The notes under the pieces were generated by a model, which worked only from the letters and a program-made list of their open reading frames with translations, was not told where the DNA came from and did not search any database. From Fratercula arctica (taxonomy: Eukaryota; Chordata; Aves; Charadriiformes; Alcidae): a stretch of 64,000 bases of DNA. The stretch lies in the NCBI GenBank assembly GCA_947846985.1, contig CANTUZ010000026.1, positions 55,596,730 through 55,660,729 on the forward strand, in the 5' to 3' direction. The translations under genes and the position numbers were made by a program. Shown here piece by piece: positions 12,021 to 25,530 of this stretch (the stretch's first letter is position 1; the number at the start of each line of letters is the position of its first letter).

Positions 12021-15000
12021 AAAGGAATCAGGTGTATTCTATGTCCCTTGGCTTTTTACTGTTTTAATCTTCCTCAGCCCCACACTTAACGAGTATTTAG
12101 GGGGATGGAAGAACCCTTTATTTTGTCATTTCCCAGACGTCCTGGAGCTATAGGGTCCTTTAAGAAGTGGTAGCTGAGTTCTGTCCTTTTCTACGTACTG
12201 ACCTAATTTCACTGGGATTTTTTGGTTATTCATGGATTGTCAGACAGCAGCTGAAGAACTGGAAGGAAATAGTGGACTTTGATAGCTTTTTTGCAAGACT
12301 TTGGCTAGGTGCAGGAGTTCAGGGTTCACTTCTAAGATATTTTTGTTCTTAGTTGTAAGTAGGGAAGAGAATTTATCAGGGTGAACTCTGCTGAAAGGAA
12401 AAGACGAAAAAAACCGAAAACACCCGACCAAATAAACCTCAACGAACAAACCATAATATGGAAAATCTTTATTCTACTGTATACTCAAGAGTTATTCCAG
12501 GATGTGGCAATTAAGTCAAGTCCTACAGTAATTCAGCATTCAACAATCAAATTTAACTAATTGTTCTGAACTTGGCAAAAAACCTTCATTCCTTCCCACC
12601 TCCCCCAAAGAAAGGATACAGAAGGAAAACCAAGCCTTATGTTTTGCAGTTTTTTACCATTTTCAAGAGTTCCTCTGCAAAAACCAGGTGCACAGTCTGT
12701 AAATCCTAGACATGAGAGAACTTCTCTGATCTGATCGAGGGCCACAAAGGAGCTATGCACAAATTGAGAGACAGACTGAATAGTAAGCAAAGTGAAGTCA
12801 TGTCTAATAGAAATATATTCCTTTGAAATTTGAACAGTCTAAAACCAAACTCAAGTCAATGTATTTCTAAATTATCAAAGATTAACTTGATGCTCTAAGT
12901 TGTACTGAGGCCGCTACATTTTTTTTGCAAATTCACTGTCTGTATACCCTTTGGAGTTCAGAAGTTCTGCATCTGCGGCTTCAATAGTAAAGAAATGAAG
13001 AGATTGATAGGAAAAAATACCTCTAGAGCTTGTGATTTCAGTGAAACTAGCTATGGAGTGAAACTCTGGTGGAGTACAACAATTATGCAAACTCTGAAGC
13101 TGAAGGAAGCTGTGACCACCATATGAAGTGGCAGGAGAAACCATCAGCTCTGGCTGCTGTCGCTGTGTCAAGGTCCCTCCTTAGAGCCCTGCTCAGCGAT
13201 AAGCCAGCTGGGAAAGTGCTCACCAGTACCGAAGACAGAGGAAATAAAAATTAAAATTAAAATAATTTAAAAAACAACAGACTGATGCAAAATCAATAAA
13301 AGCCATTAATAAATTCAACACTTACAAAGCTCAGCTGTAAGACTAGCCCTGTATTACATTAAATTGCCGTTCCTTTTTAAGAATAATTTTTGCAGTGAGT
13401 TTTGAAAATCATCATGTGATTCTGCAGAGAAATACACGCTATGCCAGTTTAGTGATTTAATACTTATAACTATATGCACATTTGCAGTGCCAGTAAATAG
13501 AAGAATGGATAGGACATTTCTTGAAGTACCAGCTACCAGCTATATATCTGAGTGTCAATAAGCCATCAGCATAGTGCCATTGTAGTGCATGTGCACCACG
13601 TGTCCATCCATTACACAGGAAATATAAACATCATGCAAAAGTTATAAAACGTATGCGATATATTAAAAAATAAATCCACGTATACATTACACACACTTTC
13701 TTGCAACGACTATACTAAACCTTAAGAGTAAGCAAGTTTTCAGCAATTATTTCATAGGGTTTTTGAAATGTGTCTATTATAAAGTTAAAGACAGACAAGG
13801 TGGAAGGGAAAGGAGGGAAAAAGACAGAAAGGAATTTTGACTAAACTCCCTAACTGCAAAGTATCACCCATTAGGAGCCTGTGACATGCTAAGAGCTTTG
13901 TCCTGCAAAACAGGATTGACTCTACCTCAATAAAACCGTCTGCATGAATTCCCACAACTGGGTGATAAAAAGAGATGGAGGAGAGGAGCTGGAGAGCGGC
14001 TCAGCCTTTCTTCATTTGGTTATGCATCTAATGCAACAACCTGGGGGATTGATCTGGCATGTACTGTACGGGTGCAGTGTGCCAGACTGCTCTCGTGAAA
14101 AGAGAGCAGCTGGTTTTGCTCTCGCGTTCATCTGCTCCATTGACGCTGTTTCGGTGTCTCACTCTTTCCCTCCCGCTGAGCTGAATTTCAGGGACAGAAG
14201 ATATGACCACAGCACTTTTTTGAGATGATTAATAAATGAATGTCTGGTTGTTAAAGCACAGATGGTCTAACTAGTTCTAAACTTTACAGTGAAAGGAGAG
14301 TGGAGACAAAAAAAAATCCATTGCCTCATTATTTATGTATTTTGGTAAATACTATTTCATCTTATTGTTGGAGGCTGATAACATCACTGCTGTTCCCCCT
14401 CTCATGGCCTTGGATGTCAGGGACACTACAGAAATAAGCAGTATCTGAATTGCTTGTTCTTCCACCACACATGTAAATTTGAAAAAGTAAAGAAACAGGT
14501 ATTATGGACGTGTAGTTAATTTCCTTTGTATTTCACATGTGATGTTCTTATAGTCTTTCATGATATGACAGAACTTCACTGGATTTCTCCAGATTTTTCC
14601 AGAAAAGCAAAACAGGAAGAATGTAGATCAGCTAATTTTTGGAGGATCTTAGCAAGGACAGCACTAAACAGAATGAAACTAAAAGCTTCACATAAGAAAA
14701 AAATCCTTGCAAGCAACAAATACATTTAGACTATACTAATTGCAGATTTGTTTCTTTACTAAATAGGGAAACATCATCGATTCACTTCATACCAGAAAAC
14801 TTCGTGACAGCCTTAGACCTCTCCTGATTTGTCCCCTGCCAGGATGTGCAGATGACCCCCATGTGAAAGCACCCAATGAACAATATCTGTACACCTTTGC
14901 AGGTGTGTAGGTGTACCCTGCCTAACAGGGAGACAGAAAACTGGCTGCCAAAGGATAAGGGCTTTGCCTTTTTGGGGCAGCCACAACAAATACTGCAAAA

Positions 15001-16992
15001 GGAAACAAAGAACAGTAAAACAGCCTCCTGTCATATGATAGAGAGAAAATAGTGCACCACTTAACGGCAGCAGAGAAATACCATTGGTTTGAAGGACTGT
15101 GCATGTATGTACAACTATGCATGTTGGATGCAGGAAGGTCCAACGCAGCAAGTCAAGAACGAACACTTGCGGAAGACGCCCTCCTGTGAAAGGAATCTGA
15201 GGTTTTCAGGACTCCCAATTCTATCTGTACTGGCCTAGGAGTGCACTTTCAGGCATTGGGCATCCTTTTTGAAATCTAGCCAGGAAATTACAGTCCCTCA
15301 CTGCAGACTGCCTTGGGCAGCACATCCCTTTGAATCAGGTGATAGAGAAACTCATCTGGTATGCCTTATCCTTTTTTTCAGTTACAGTAAGTGGATGCAG
15401 GGCATATCCAGTATGTAGTCAGTTTACAGTAGCACAGTAGATTTCAGCTGAAGCAGGTAGAGTAGCTGTTGTACGAGCGACTTAGATGGCAGCTTGCAGG
15501 AAATGGTACCCTCTGGTATGAATGCAGTGATGAGCATACTTTCTTTTTTCAGAATAACAACACAAGAGAAGGTGGATATGAACACATTGCTTGGTTATTC
15601 ATTCAGGAATAGCAGTGGTTTAAAAGTCTTTACAGTTAAAACCTTTTCAATGACAGCAGGACTAATTAAATAAATAAAACCAAGAAACCGTCATCTCCCT
15701 GAGATGTCCCTGAGAATTTAAGTGGGCAAAAGTTGCGAAACCAGGCTCTGTGATTCTACAGTGACATAAGAAGTAAAAGCTGGAAAGAGAAAAGTCTTAG
15801 TCTAATCATAAGCAGCTACAGAAACTCTGTGTCCCAGCTGTGATCTCAGGAGAGCCATATTAGCATAGGGGTGTTGCTAAATGTATGTGTCCCAAATAGT
15901 TGAGACCCATGGAGACCAGCTTTAGATAATGAGCAAAAGAAGGTCAGCAATTGCTGAATACAAGCAGAAGCAGCACAGCCCTTCATGTATCTATCCCCAT
16001 ACCACCTATAAAACTTGAAGTGCATTGAACATAACATTTAACTTTGGCTGAACTTGATAAACAACTTGAACAGGGTAAGAAATGCTAAATAGCCTCTCCT
16101 GCTTTCTGTGCTAACCCACTAATAATTCAAACATATTTAGGCAGCTTCATCTGCAAGACATCCCCAATATGTCCTTAACCATTGCAGTTCTAATTACTAC
16201 AGCTCAGTGCTACAACAGTATTTACGCACGCAAGTCCCACTGGAGTCAGTCCTGTACATCTCTGGGTGCCTAGCTTCCTAGACATTTGTGTCCATTTTTG
16301 GATCCAAATTTCTTTTTATAACAGGAATTTGCATAACAGAGAACAATGAGGAACCATACATTGGTAAAATCACAAAAAAATATACATAGTTTTCTTTTGG
16401 CTAATGCTACATGAATCTTTTTATATATATTGTTTAAAACATTAAAAGGTTATTTCACCTTGGTTTTCAGCTCCTTGCTCATCCAAATACCATTTTGCCT
16501 GGTCCCTCACATTTGCATGTCTTAGCATGGGAAGTTCATTACCTTCTTGAAGATGAAAGAGAGGAAGGTGACAACTGGGAGCTTTTTGGTGAGTCAGGAG
16601 ACTGTGGAAGACAGCAGATCCCTGTGCAGAACCATCTCTCAGAACTAGGTGGATCCATACGCTGCTGAAGTGCTTTCTCAGGAGATACAGGAACAGAGGT
16701 TTGCCTGTCAATTTTCAATCCAGATTTGTTCATAAATTGCCCCTTCATCGATTTTTGACTTGCTAACCTGTACATGAGGCCATTCACAAAACTACAGTTA
16801 GTTTCTAGGCTGAAATAAAAGATAGTAAACAATAAGTAGGAGATGATTGCTTCTAAAACAGTTTTTCAAATCTTTCTAACTTTTAATAATTCTGTTTCTT
16901 TCCATTCAAGCAGATGAGGGTAAGCAGTTTTAAGATACTTTGTCTTTGTACTAGAAAGAAGTCAAAGCAGAGCTGGGTGCAGACAGAAACTC

Positions 16993-17062
16993 ATTTCAGC
17001 TGCACTAGCTGCAAGGTGAAATGACCTGCACTCGCTGCAAGCAGGCAACCTGCAGCTGAAAT
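16993..17062. repeat. Compact inverted repeat enclosing a direct repeat
   Basis: A perfect 12-base inverted repeat, ATTTCAGCTGCA (16993-17004) and TGCAGCTGAAAT (17051-17062), flanks a 16-base direct repeat with one mismatch: CTGCACTAGCTGCAAG (17000-17015) and CTGCACTCGCTGCAAG (17026-17041). Between the direct repeats lie AGGTGA and TGACCT half-sites spaced by two bases (17014-17027), and each outer arm contains a CAGCTG E-box. It could be a cruciform-prone sequence, a dense transcription-factor site cluster, or the remnant of a tiny palindromic element. Confidence 0.7.
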
Positions 17063-19540
17063 CAATGCCCAAATTCTGTTTGCTACAGTGCATTAAATTG
17101 AGTGACCTTGAGTTTTCCCCCAAAGCACCCAAATGAGGACTGCTAAGGTAGTCTCATGTGTCTTCACGCTCAGGGAAGTGAGTAGCAATTTTTTCCCTCT
17201 AAGACCTGAGAGCTTTCAGTGGGGATGTGACAAATGACTATCACTTGCAGACACTTCAAAACCAAAATCTAACAGATCTGTCTTGGCCAGAGGCCCAAGA
17301 TGCATTTTAATAAACTGAAAATTGCAGAATGATTTTTATTACTAGTTACCTTAGTTGCATCATTCCTTAAAAATTTGATGAAGTTTGGCCTCACAAAGTA
17401 AGAGTGGCTTCTCTCTTAGTTAGTTGCAGCAGTTCCTGGAATACAGGTTTACATAAAGTCACTGAAATAGTGGCTTAATATTTTATGTTACTAATAGCTT
17501 TTGTTTTATGGTATCATTGAGAGGAGGGAAAAACAGTTTAGAAAAAAATAAGGAACCCATTTTACCCCCACGACCTGAACCTTCATTCTTTTCTCTCATG
17601 CCAGACCAAACTCTCTTGCAGCCTTGGAAATGTTTGTTTAAGTGTTTTCCTGCCATTATTTTTCATTGTTGCATACTTCTGCACTTGTGTAAGGAGAACT
17701 TAGTGACAGATGAAGCAGAAACAACTGTGAAACTACAATAAATAAATTGTATGTCAACGTTGTCCAGGGAGAAGAAAAGTGCCAACAAGCGAGGTAAGCT
17801 TTAGTGATGAGCAAAAAAATCAATTAAAATACAGCAACTTTAAGACATATAAAATATTTTCTAAAGGAAATTATTCTTTCAAGAAACAATGTTAAATTGC
17901 TTTGAAATATATGACAAACAGCCTTCTGTTCACAGCAGAAGCTCTTAACTCCTGAAGATCAGGAGAGAAGTCTTCAGCACTAAAAAAACCTAAATCTAAT
18001 GGTTTCATTTGTATTGATCTAATTAAAAAGAAAAGAAATAAGTTAATTCCTTGAGAGGGGCAAATCAGTCTTTATGTAATTATTCATAAAACACTGTCAT
18101 TTTGGTTTTTTTCTCAGAATTCCTTACAGAGGAACACAATCTTTTCATATTTCTCACTATCTAATACTGTTTATGCATTTTATCCATGAAAAATGGGTGA
18201 AATGGTTCCACTCAATGCTAAAAATTTGAAAATAAAATCATACCCTTCCTACTATCAGCGGTGTTTTTTACCATTGATTTTATGCTTTTTTCTAGATGTG
18301 GAATTCTTCTATTTTTCTGAGCCCAGTTGTCTGTAACTGAGCACGCATTGCAGGATGTTGTGTATTATAGAAAATTTCTATATGAAAGATGTCCACCACT
18401 TTCTCAGAAGAAACACGAACGACATTCAGTTGCATAATTAGCAATGCACAGTGAATACAAATAGTGTTCATTGTTGACCAAAGCCCCTTTTTTTGCAAGT
18501 TTATTTGAATGCTTCAAGTTTCTTTCCTTTCACAAATTACCCAGCTCTCATAACTAAAGCTTTCAAGCCTCACTGCAGATTGGACAACTTATGAGCCACA
18601 GTGTTGACAGTAACAGCGAAACAGAAGGATGTACTAATGGTTCAAGGACTGGGCAAGGTTGTGGGAAATGCAAATTCCATTCTTTTTCTGCCTCAAACTT
18701 TCTCTGTGGTCCTTGACATGTCATTTTAGCACTTGGTACAAGTGTGCCCAGTTCTGAAATATAATTATGCCTTTGGAGCCCCCATATGTGTTGTGGTAGT
18801 GATGTGACTTACACAAGTAACCGAAATAAAAAAGGAGCACCTGGCCAAAGAGAATTTATTTACAGACTATCTGTAAGGACATGCATAAGTGACATTATTT
18901 TGGGACCCCAATCCCATAACTATACCCATGTGAACAAACCTGTGAGCTTTTATGTAGTTTTATTGTCTTTGTTTTTTTGTTATTTCTCTTTAAAGCAGCT
19001 ACTTAGAAGCTTGGGGCTCCACTCATATTGTTCCAGACTCAGAACTGGTACAATCAATGCACTTGTTTTTCTTACAATAGCAATGCGAATAAACAGCTAA
19101 ATCACGGGCTAAATTACATGAACTGAGAAAATAACTTTTGATAGTGTAACAGTCAAGACTAATGCAGAAGGCCAGCCAAGAACACTATTAATGGCAAGAC
19201 AGGACAAAAAAAACTGATGCTAGTGATGAAAAGAAGATAGTAGTGGTGAATAGCTTTACCTAAGACAGGAGGATGGGGTGAAACGTAGTGCTGTAAGATG
19301 AATGCTGAAATTTCAGGGAGTTGGATGGAATAACAGAAAGAAATGAAAACAGCTATAGTCTATGCTCTGGTTCACTGGGTAAACCCAGATTGCCCAGTGG
19401 CTATTCTCCCAACATGAATGTTTTCCTCAAATGACAGTAAGAGAGCTAAATCCTGTCATTTTTACCCTAAGTGAAATCTGGATGCAAAGACAGAAAAAAT
19501 AACGGCTTAACAAAAACTTCACTTTACTGTACAATAAGGC

Positions 19541-19571
<31 letters not shown>

Positions 19572-19572
19572 T
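19541..19572. repeat. (AT)n-(AC)n compound microsatellite
   Basis: About nine AT units pass directly into about seven AC units. A typical vertebrate compound dinucleotide repeat. Confidence 0.9.
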
Positions 19573-21690
19573 ACAGCCCTGCCTTATATACAGACATAAT
19601 TACCGTGTTTGTATCTTGTTCCAAAATGCAGGCCATTTGCTGAAATGAAACACCTAGGAGAAATGCTGTAATTCATTTCACTGCTTAACTTTTGTTATAT
19701 TTTGGTGGGTTGGCAGCCACCTTCATATCTCAGGCCGGAGCCCAGAGAGCAGACTGAAGAGATACTTAACCTCTTAAATCATGTCTCTTACTTTCCGTTA
19801 TCTTACAATTCTACAATTTCTTGGCAAAAGTATCAGGAGGTTAAAAAGAAAAGTTCTTGTTTGTAAATTGTACTTGTGTTTATGGCCAAAATAACAGCCT
19901 TTAAATGCAGGTTCACAAACAGGATTCCTATCTGCCTAAGCATATCAGGTCTTGTTCAGTCAATTCCAAGCTCTTTCAACACGTTGCACGATTTGTACAT
20001 TTCATATTTAAATCTCAGTGTTGTTCATTAAATGCTGTGTCTTAAGGAATTACCAAGCTCAGAAGGTACTTATATTTGGTTTAAAACTCAACTTCCTAGT
20101 TTCTTATTAATAAGACTATTGTAGCCAGTGGGATTTACCCCCATTTTCAGTTTCTGTTCTTCTTCCCAGGTGTATATATGGATTCAGGTTGTATGGCCAA
20201 GAGTAGGCACAGATGTAAAAGAAATAGCTGAAGAAGTATAAATACTTTCCCATTGAAAATGTGATCCCTCAAAAGTATCGTAAAAATGATATAAAGCTGC
20301 CTTTAAGAACTTCCCTCAAATGCAGTTTGGAGAATATCTGGCATTAAAAAAAGGAAAAAAAATCAGAAGGACAGAAACTGGAAATATATAGCCACCTTTT
20401 TTTTTTAGTACACACTGACCTGAGACAATTGTCCCAAATATATATTTCCCCTAAAAGCTGAATTTGCCAAAATTTTCACTTACACTTACCTGGATTTACA
20501 GTATCAGAATAGAAGACTTTGAAATAATATTAACTGTACTACTGACTTGAAATTGTATTTCCTTCTGGAAAGCTAACAATTTTAAGATAGATAATATGTT
20601 TATATCTAGGAAAAGGTAATGGATTTCCTTGAACTAACTTTTAAGTTCATTCTCAAAACTTACTGGTTATTCTAATTTTTTAGGGTCTACACAGTAGAGG
20701 TTATTATGTACCTCAGAATTAATAGTGAAAGGAAACTTTCCTTACATCTTTAGAAAGAGTAACTGACAGAATTCAAAATGTTTTGCTGCATTATCGAAAG
20801 ATTCATTTATTCTTTCACAGTGCACATAATAACTGTGAAGCCAAACAGCTGGAAGCCATGCCATGTGTGTATGTTACACTCCATACGTTATTACTACCAT
20901 CTCTGTTAACAAAGTACATTCTTTAACTAAATCCTTCTTCTCAAAGTGATATTTCTTTAAGTCTTTGACACAATGTGATCAATGTTCTGCCACCAAAGTT
21001 TATAAATGAAAAACAAATGCTGAGGGTTTGGGGGATGGTGGCTGGAGAGTAATTTTTTTAAAAAATGTTGATCCAAGTTACCCACTTTTTAGTTGATCTT
21101 GTGTTATCATTTTATCTTCATACTCAAAAAGCCGCACAGTAATTTGTCACTAATAATACAGTAACATAGTATATATATAAAACTACCCTGCTGTGTACCT
21201 CAGGGAATAAATTGCATAAAATGTTTCCCTTTAATTTTCTAATTACATCATGGTACAGACGTACACGTGTACACACACAGAGTATACGCATTTTTTCAAC
21301 TATTTGTGTAGCAAGCAACTACTACTACTTTTAGGTAGAGAAAGCAGTACTAAATTCTAATGAGAAGACTCAGAGGGTTTGCATCGAATTTGGATGCCTA
21401 CCTAGACAAAAACTTGTCTACAAATCCAGCAAGAATTGTGTACCTCTAGAGACTGTAAGGACTTCCTGCTTCTGGCTGGGACACAAGCTCCTGGTCTGTT
21501 TTGCTGGGAGTGTTAGATGGATCAAGCGTGCAGGGCAATGAAAAGAGATGTTCAAGATGACCTTCCGCCTCTAATTTCGAATGCCTTCAAAAGCTGCTGT
21601 AAACATTTTAAGATAAAAACTTTTTAAGGACAGAGATTCTTTTTACCGAGTTACATCTTTTCTGTAGCTTTTTTGCTATTTTCCGTTTAA

Positions 21691-21930
21691 TCATAGAATG
21701 ACAGAATCGTAGAACAGGTCAGGTTGGAAAGGACCTCAAAAGATCATCTGGTCCAGCCTTTCATGGGAAAAAGAGCCTAGAAGACATTATAGAATGTCTT
21801 TAGAAGACATTATCTAGCATTCTGTCTAATCAGAAAATCTCCAGTGGTGGGGACTCCACCATGTCCCTGGAGAGGTTGTTCCAGTGATTGATTGTTCTCA
21901 CTGTAAAAAGATTTTTTCTTCTATCAAGTT
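21691..21930 (-). mobile_element. CR1 LINE 3'-end fragment
   Basis: Read on the minus strand, this is a CR1 3' terminus. The plus strand opens with TCATAGAATGACAGAATCG (reverse of the terminal octamers), then AGGTTGGAAAGGACCTC and GATCATCTGGTCCAGCC. The match continues through ACTCCACCATGTCCCTGG to the 'aaaaagattttttctt' segment near 21905-21920, where similarity fades. Only about 240 bases remain, all 3' UTR and the last bit of ORF2. A small internal duplication of TAGAAGACATTAT (21778-21818) is private to this copy. Confidence 0.9.
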
Positions 21931-24900
21931 TCTGTAAAAGTTTACTGTTTCTGATTTATTCTGTGAGGTCCTATCTGCCTAAAATCAAGCTAAATGCAGT
22001 TCAAGCTATTGCTGACATAGCTAAACCATAACCATTAATATGGCTAACACCCAGAAGGTATCACCTATGTCCTGATAAACAATTTCTTACCTGAATTAGC
22101 AATCAGCTCCTGTGTCAGCAATCCAAAACAAAGGAGACAGAAATTTTTAGCAGTCTCTGAGAATAAAGAAGCGGGCAATTGTTCACTTGTTTGCCTACAT
22201 TGATTAAATGATTTCTTTAAAATCGAAATGGGGAAGCAGCATTCCTCATCAATGGCACAAAACCAGTTTAAGAATAGATAAGTAATACTTCAATGGTCAT
22301 ATCATTCAGCTAGAAAGTTCCATCAGGATTTCAGAGGAATGGGGAGAGATGGGAAATGCTCTGAGATATAACTGATTCCTTCTCCACAACCTGTTTTCCA
22401 TTAATACTCTTGCTTCTCTCTGCCAGCTTCCAAAGACAGTGCTCCGCAGTGCCCCATGCAGGCAGTACTGCAGAGAACGACCACACAGAGGGGAGACACC
22501 AGGCACCACTCAAACAATGAGAGATGAGAAAGAAACTGCTTCAAATAGTGGAGGGGGTCCAAGCCCTGGAAGTGTGCAGTGGAGGAAGCTCTAACTTTAC
22601 TTTGCAGGGAAAGAGATATATTAACTACTGGGGAAAATATTTAGATTGTAAAGAGTGGGAAAATTACATTTTGCACGTATGAAATGATGACTGCTTATTC
22701 ATTTCTTTCTAGTGACTCATCTTGCTTCCAAGAAGTTGACAATACCCTCAGTAAAGCCCTTAAAAATGTAGTAATCCACAGCAAGAGGCCTGGAGGTGTT
22801 TCCAGTGCCTCGATCCTTTTATTTCATTGCAGCTTGCATTATTTGCTGTTTTTACATATGTCTGTTTCAACATGTGCTGCTAAATTTTACAACCTTGTTG
22901 GTCAGTGTCAACCTTTTTCTTCTAAATGAGTAAATTCTGACCTACTGACCTAAATCTCCAGCCACAGCAAGTTTGCTTGAAAACTGCTGCTCTGGTATGG
23001 CCACAGCTCATTAAAAGACTACCGTATTCATCTTTTCCTCACTTCATCAGTAAGAGAATAACACAGCACAGTTCATTAAATAAATATGAAGTAAAAGATC
23101 AACTCCTTGTATCATGATCTAAGGCTTACACTATTTTACATGGTTCACATCCAGGTAAATTACAGGCTAAATTTTGAACACAGCAAATGCAAAATAGCAG
23201 CTGTTTTCACGCTCTCTGCCTCAGCCATCTGGCTGAGGAACCCAAATAATGGCCATGGGGGGAAATCTAAGTTAGAGAACACAAATCCCAGGTCCTGAGT
23301 TCAAAGCAGAACCCCACTGTGGACAGCTATCCTTGCAGGACTGGGAAGTTCTTTAGAACAAAGAAAAAAAAAAAAGGTTAATTATTTTCAGTACCTAAGA
23401 ATGCTGCTAATATTATTTACAGACTCAGTGGCAAAGGGTTTTCTCTCTATTTTCTTTTTTAGTCTTGCTCTCCTAGCAATCCCATATCCTAGGGCAGGGG
23501 ATTGTGTCTGTGCTTAAGAATTTCTGCATAAAACTTAAGAGGTGAACACTATTTGTATGTGGAGTCAATCGTTATGTAACAAGTTAATGTACTTTTGCTA
23601 GCTTCCACATTCTAACTTTAGTTCGGTTACAGCATCACCCTATGCATTTTCACCTCACTGTACAATCAAGGACATTGTATGGAAGATCTGTGCATGGGAT
23701 TGGTATGGTTATATTAAAAAAGTACTTAATTCAACATTGACAACTTCACCACATGAGGTCAAGAAGTGCTGACATAATATCCCCACAGGGCTTTTGGAAA
23801 TAAAAAAGGCGAAGACAAGAGAATGGAAACAGTATGTAAGACAGATAGACTGAACAAAAAGAACAAGAGACTGTTTTGTAAAAGTGATTTCCAGGGTTTG
23901 AACAATTACTGCACATCTAACTAAAATCCAATTGTTCTCATCCGTGATCTTTAAAGCATTTCTGCTTCTCACAAAAAGTTACACAGAATATTTTTGTTTT
24001 CTGTTTTATAATCCATTAAATCAAAAACACATGAATGAGGTTTATGCAATGACATATGGAAGTCATTAATGCAGCTTTAGTTCTCAACTAAGTACCCAAT
24101 TCTGTTCTCCTTAAGTAAGAAAAACTCTTACTGAAGTCACTGTGAGTTTTTCTTGCATAAAAGGAAAAAAAACTGAGTACTAAATGTAATGATCTGTAGG
24201 CTACTAAAATTGCCCAGTGACCCCTCTGTCAGTCCCTTTTAATAATAGACACTCTTTTTTGCAGGATATAAATTCTTGCTATACAGTGAGTGATTGTTTT
24301 CTGTTCAATTGAGGACCAATTTGGCTTCCACAAAGTCAAATGCAAAATTCTTACTGACCTCTAAAGGAAGCAGGATGAAGACCTTTACACAGTTCCTTTA
24401 TAAGAAATCTTCTGTCTCAATAGGCTGTCACCTTCTCAGTTAGCTGTAGGTAAGAGTGGGCTGCTATATCAGTGTCAGTCACACATTTCTTGACAGAGAG
24501 TGCAGAAAAGCTTACCTGACCATTGCAAGGTGAAAACTGCAAAAATCAGAGACTCTCAAACCCCTATATGTTGTCTAGAGGAAGGCCCCTATTAGCCTTT
24601 TAAGGAGATAAGCAAACAATAATCATCAGGTACTTTCTTTTTTTTTCAGTTATCAAATGCTTCAAAGTGCTATTCATCTTGATGTCAACTCAAGCTTGGG
24701 GAAATCAATGGCAAAAGAAACCATGCATGGCAATAATTGGGAGTGGGTTCAGAAATACTTTTGCCTTCGAAAAGTAAACATATAGATAAGAAATTTCATT
24801 TTCATTCCCAAGTAAACAGAAATGTTGTTTTGTGAAGTCTCAGAATTCAAGTATTCTGTATCAAATTCTGCTCACGGACTGACTTTTTATATTTGCATAT

Positions 24901-25364
24901 TATTGTTCCATAAATAGGTCACCTTGCTGATTTCTCCTAGACAATAGATCTTTGACACTGGAAAACAAAGATGGAAACTGAAGACTGGAAATAATTTTCA
25001 GTGAAGAGGATTAATGAAAAATCAGAGCTGTCCTGACCTTCATGTATTCCGTGCTCAGCTGAACAACTGCATCTATGCTTTTGTGACATAACACTATATG
25101 TGAAAATATATGTGCAAAAGACAAATTTATGTAGACTTACATGGTCTCTGTAGTCCATTAGGGTATTTAAACATGTTTATTTTAAAAGATAAAATCTGTT
25201 CTTAGAAATTGGAAAGGAGAATTTAGATAAAGCTGTGTTGCAGTACAATGATTACTTGTTCCAGTATTTTTCTTGGAATTCACTGATGATTCAAATCTCT
25301 GTGCATTCATTATCAGCTTTCTAGTACTTCAGAAATTCATTACAAGATTTGATAGAAAGCAAGA

Positions 25365-25530
25365 GAGAGAAAAAAAAGAGAGGCATAAAAATGAAGGGAG
25401 AGGGAGAGAGAGGGAGAGGGAGAGGGAGAGGAGAGGAGAGGAGAGGAGAGGAGAGGAGAGGAGAGGAGAGGAGAGGAGAGGAGAGGAGAGGAGAGGAGAG
25501 GAGAGGAGAGGAGAGGAGAGGAGAGGAGAG
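25365..25530 (+). repeat. Polypurine array: (GAGAG)21 with hexamer lead-in
   Basis: After a degenerate purine lead-in (25365-25425, with AGGGAG-like hexamers from about 25394), the pentamer GAGAG repeats without error from 25426 to 25530: 105 bases, 21 copies. The plus strand is pure purine, so the array has mirror symmetry suited to triplex (H-DNA) formation. The pentamer contains no stop codon, so several overlapping frames stay open and give repetitive EERRG (plus) or LLSSP (minus) peptides. These are artefacts of the repeat and not genes. The perfect units suggest recent expansion and probable length polymorphism. Confidence 0.95.

Larger units (their letters stand above)
10493..21690. 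other. AT-rich unique sequence, no gene seen
   Basis: No supported gene. Contents I can name are a (TA)n run at 11272-11298, a purine-rich stretch at about 11958-12020, an (AT)n-(AC)n tract at 19541-19572 and the structured element at 16993-17062. Open frames here are all under 120 codons, have no domain, and are interrupted at densities expected by chance. Confidence 0.6.
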
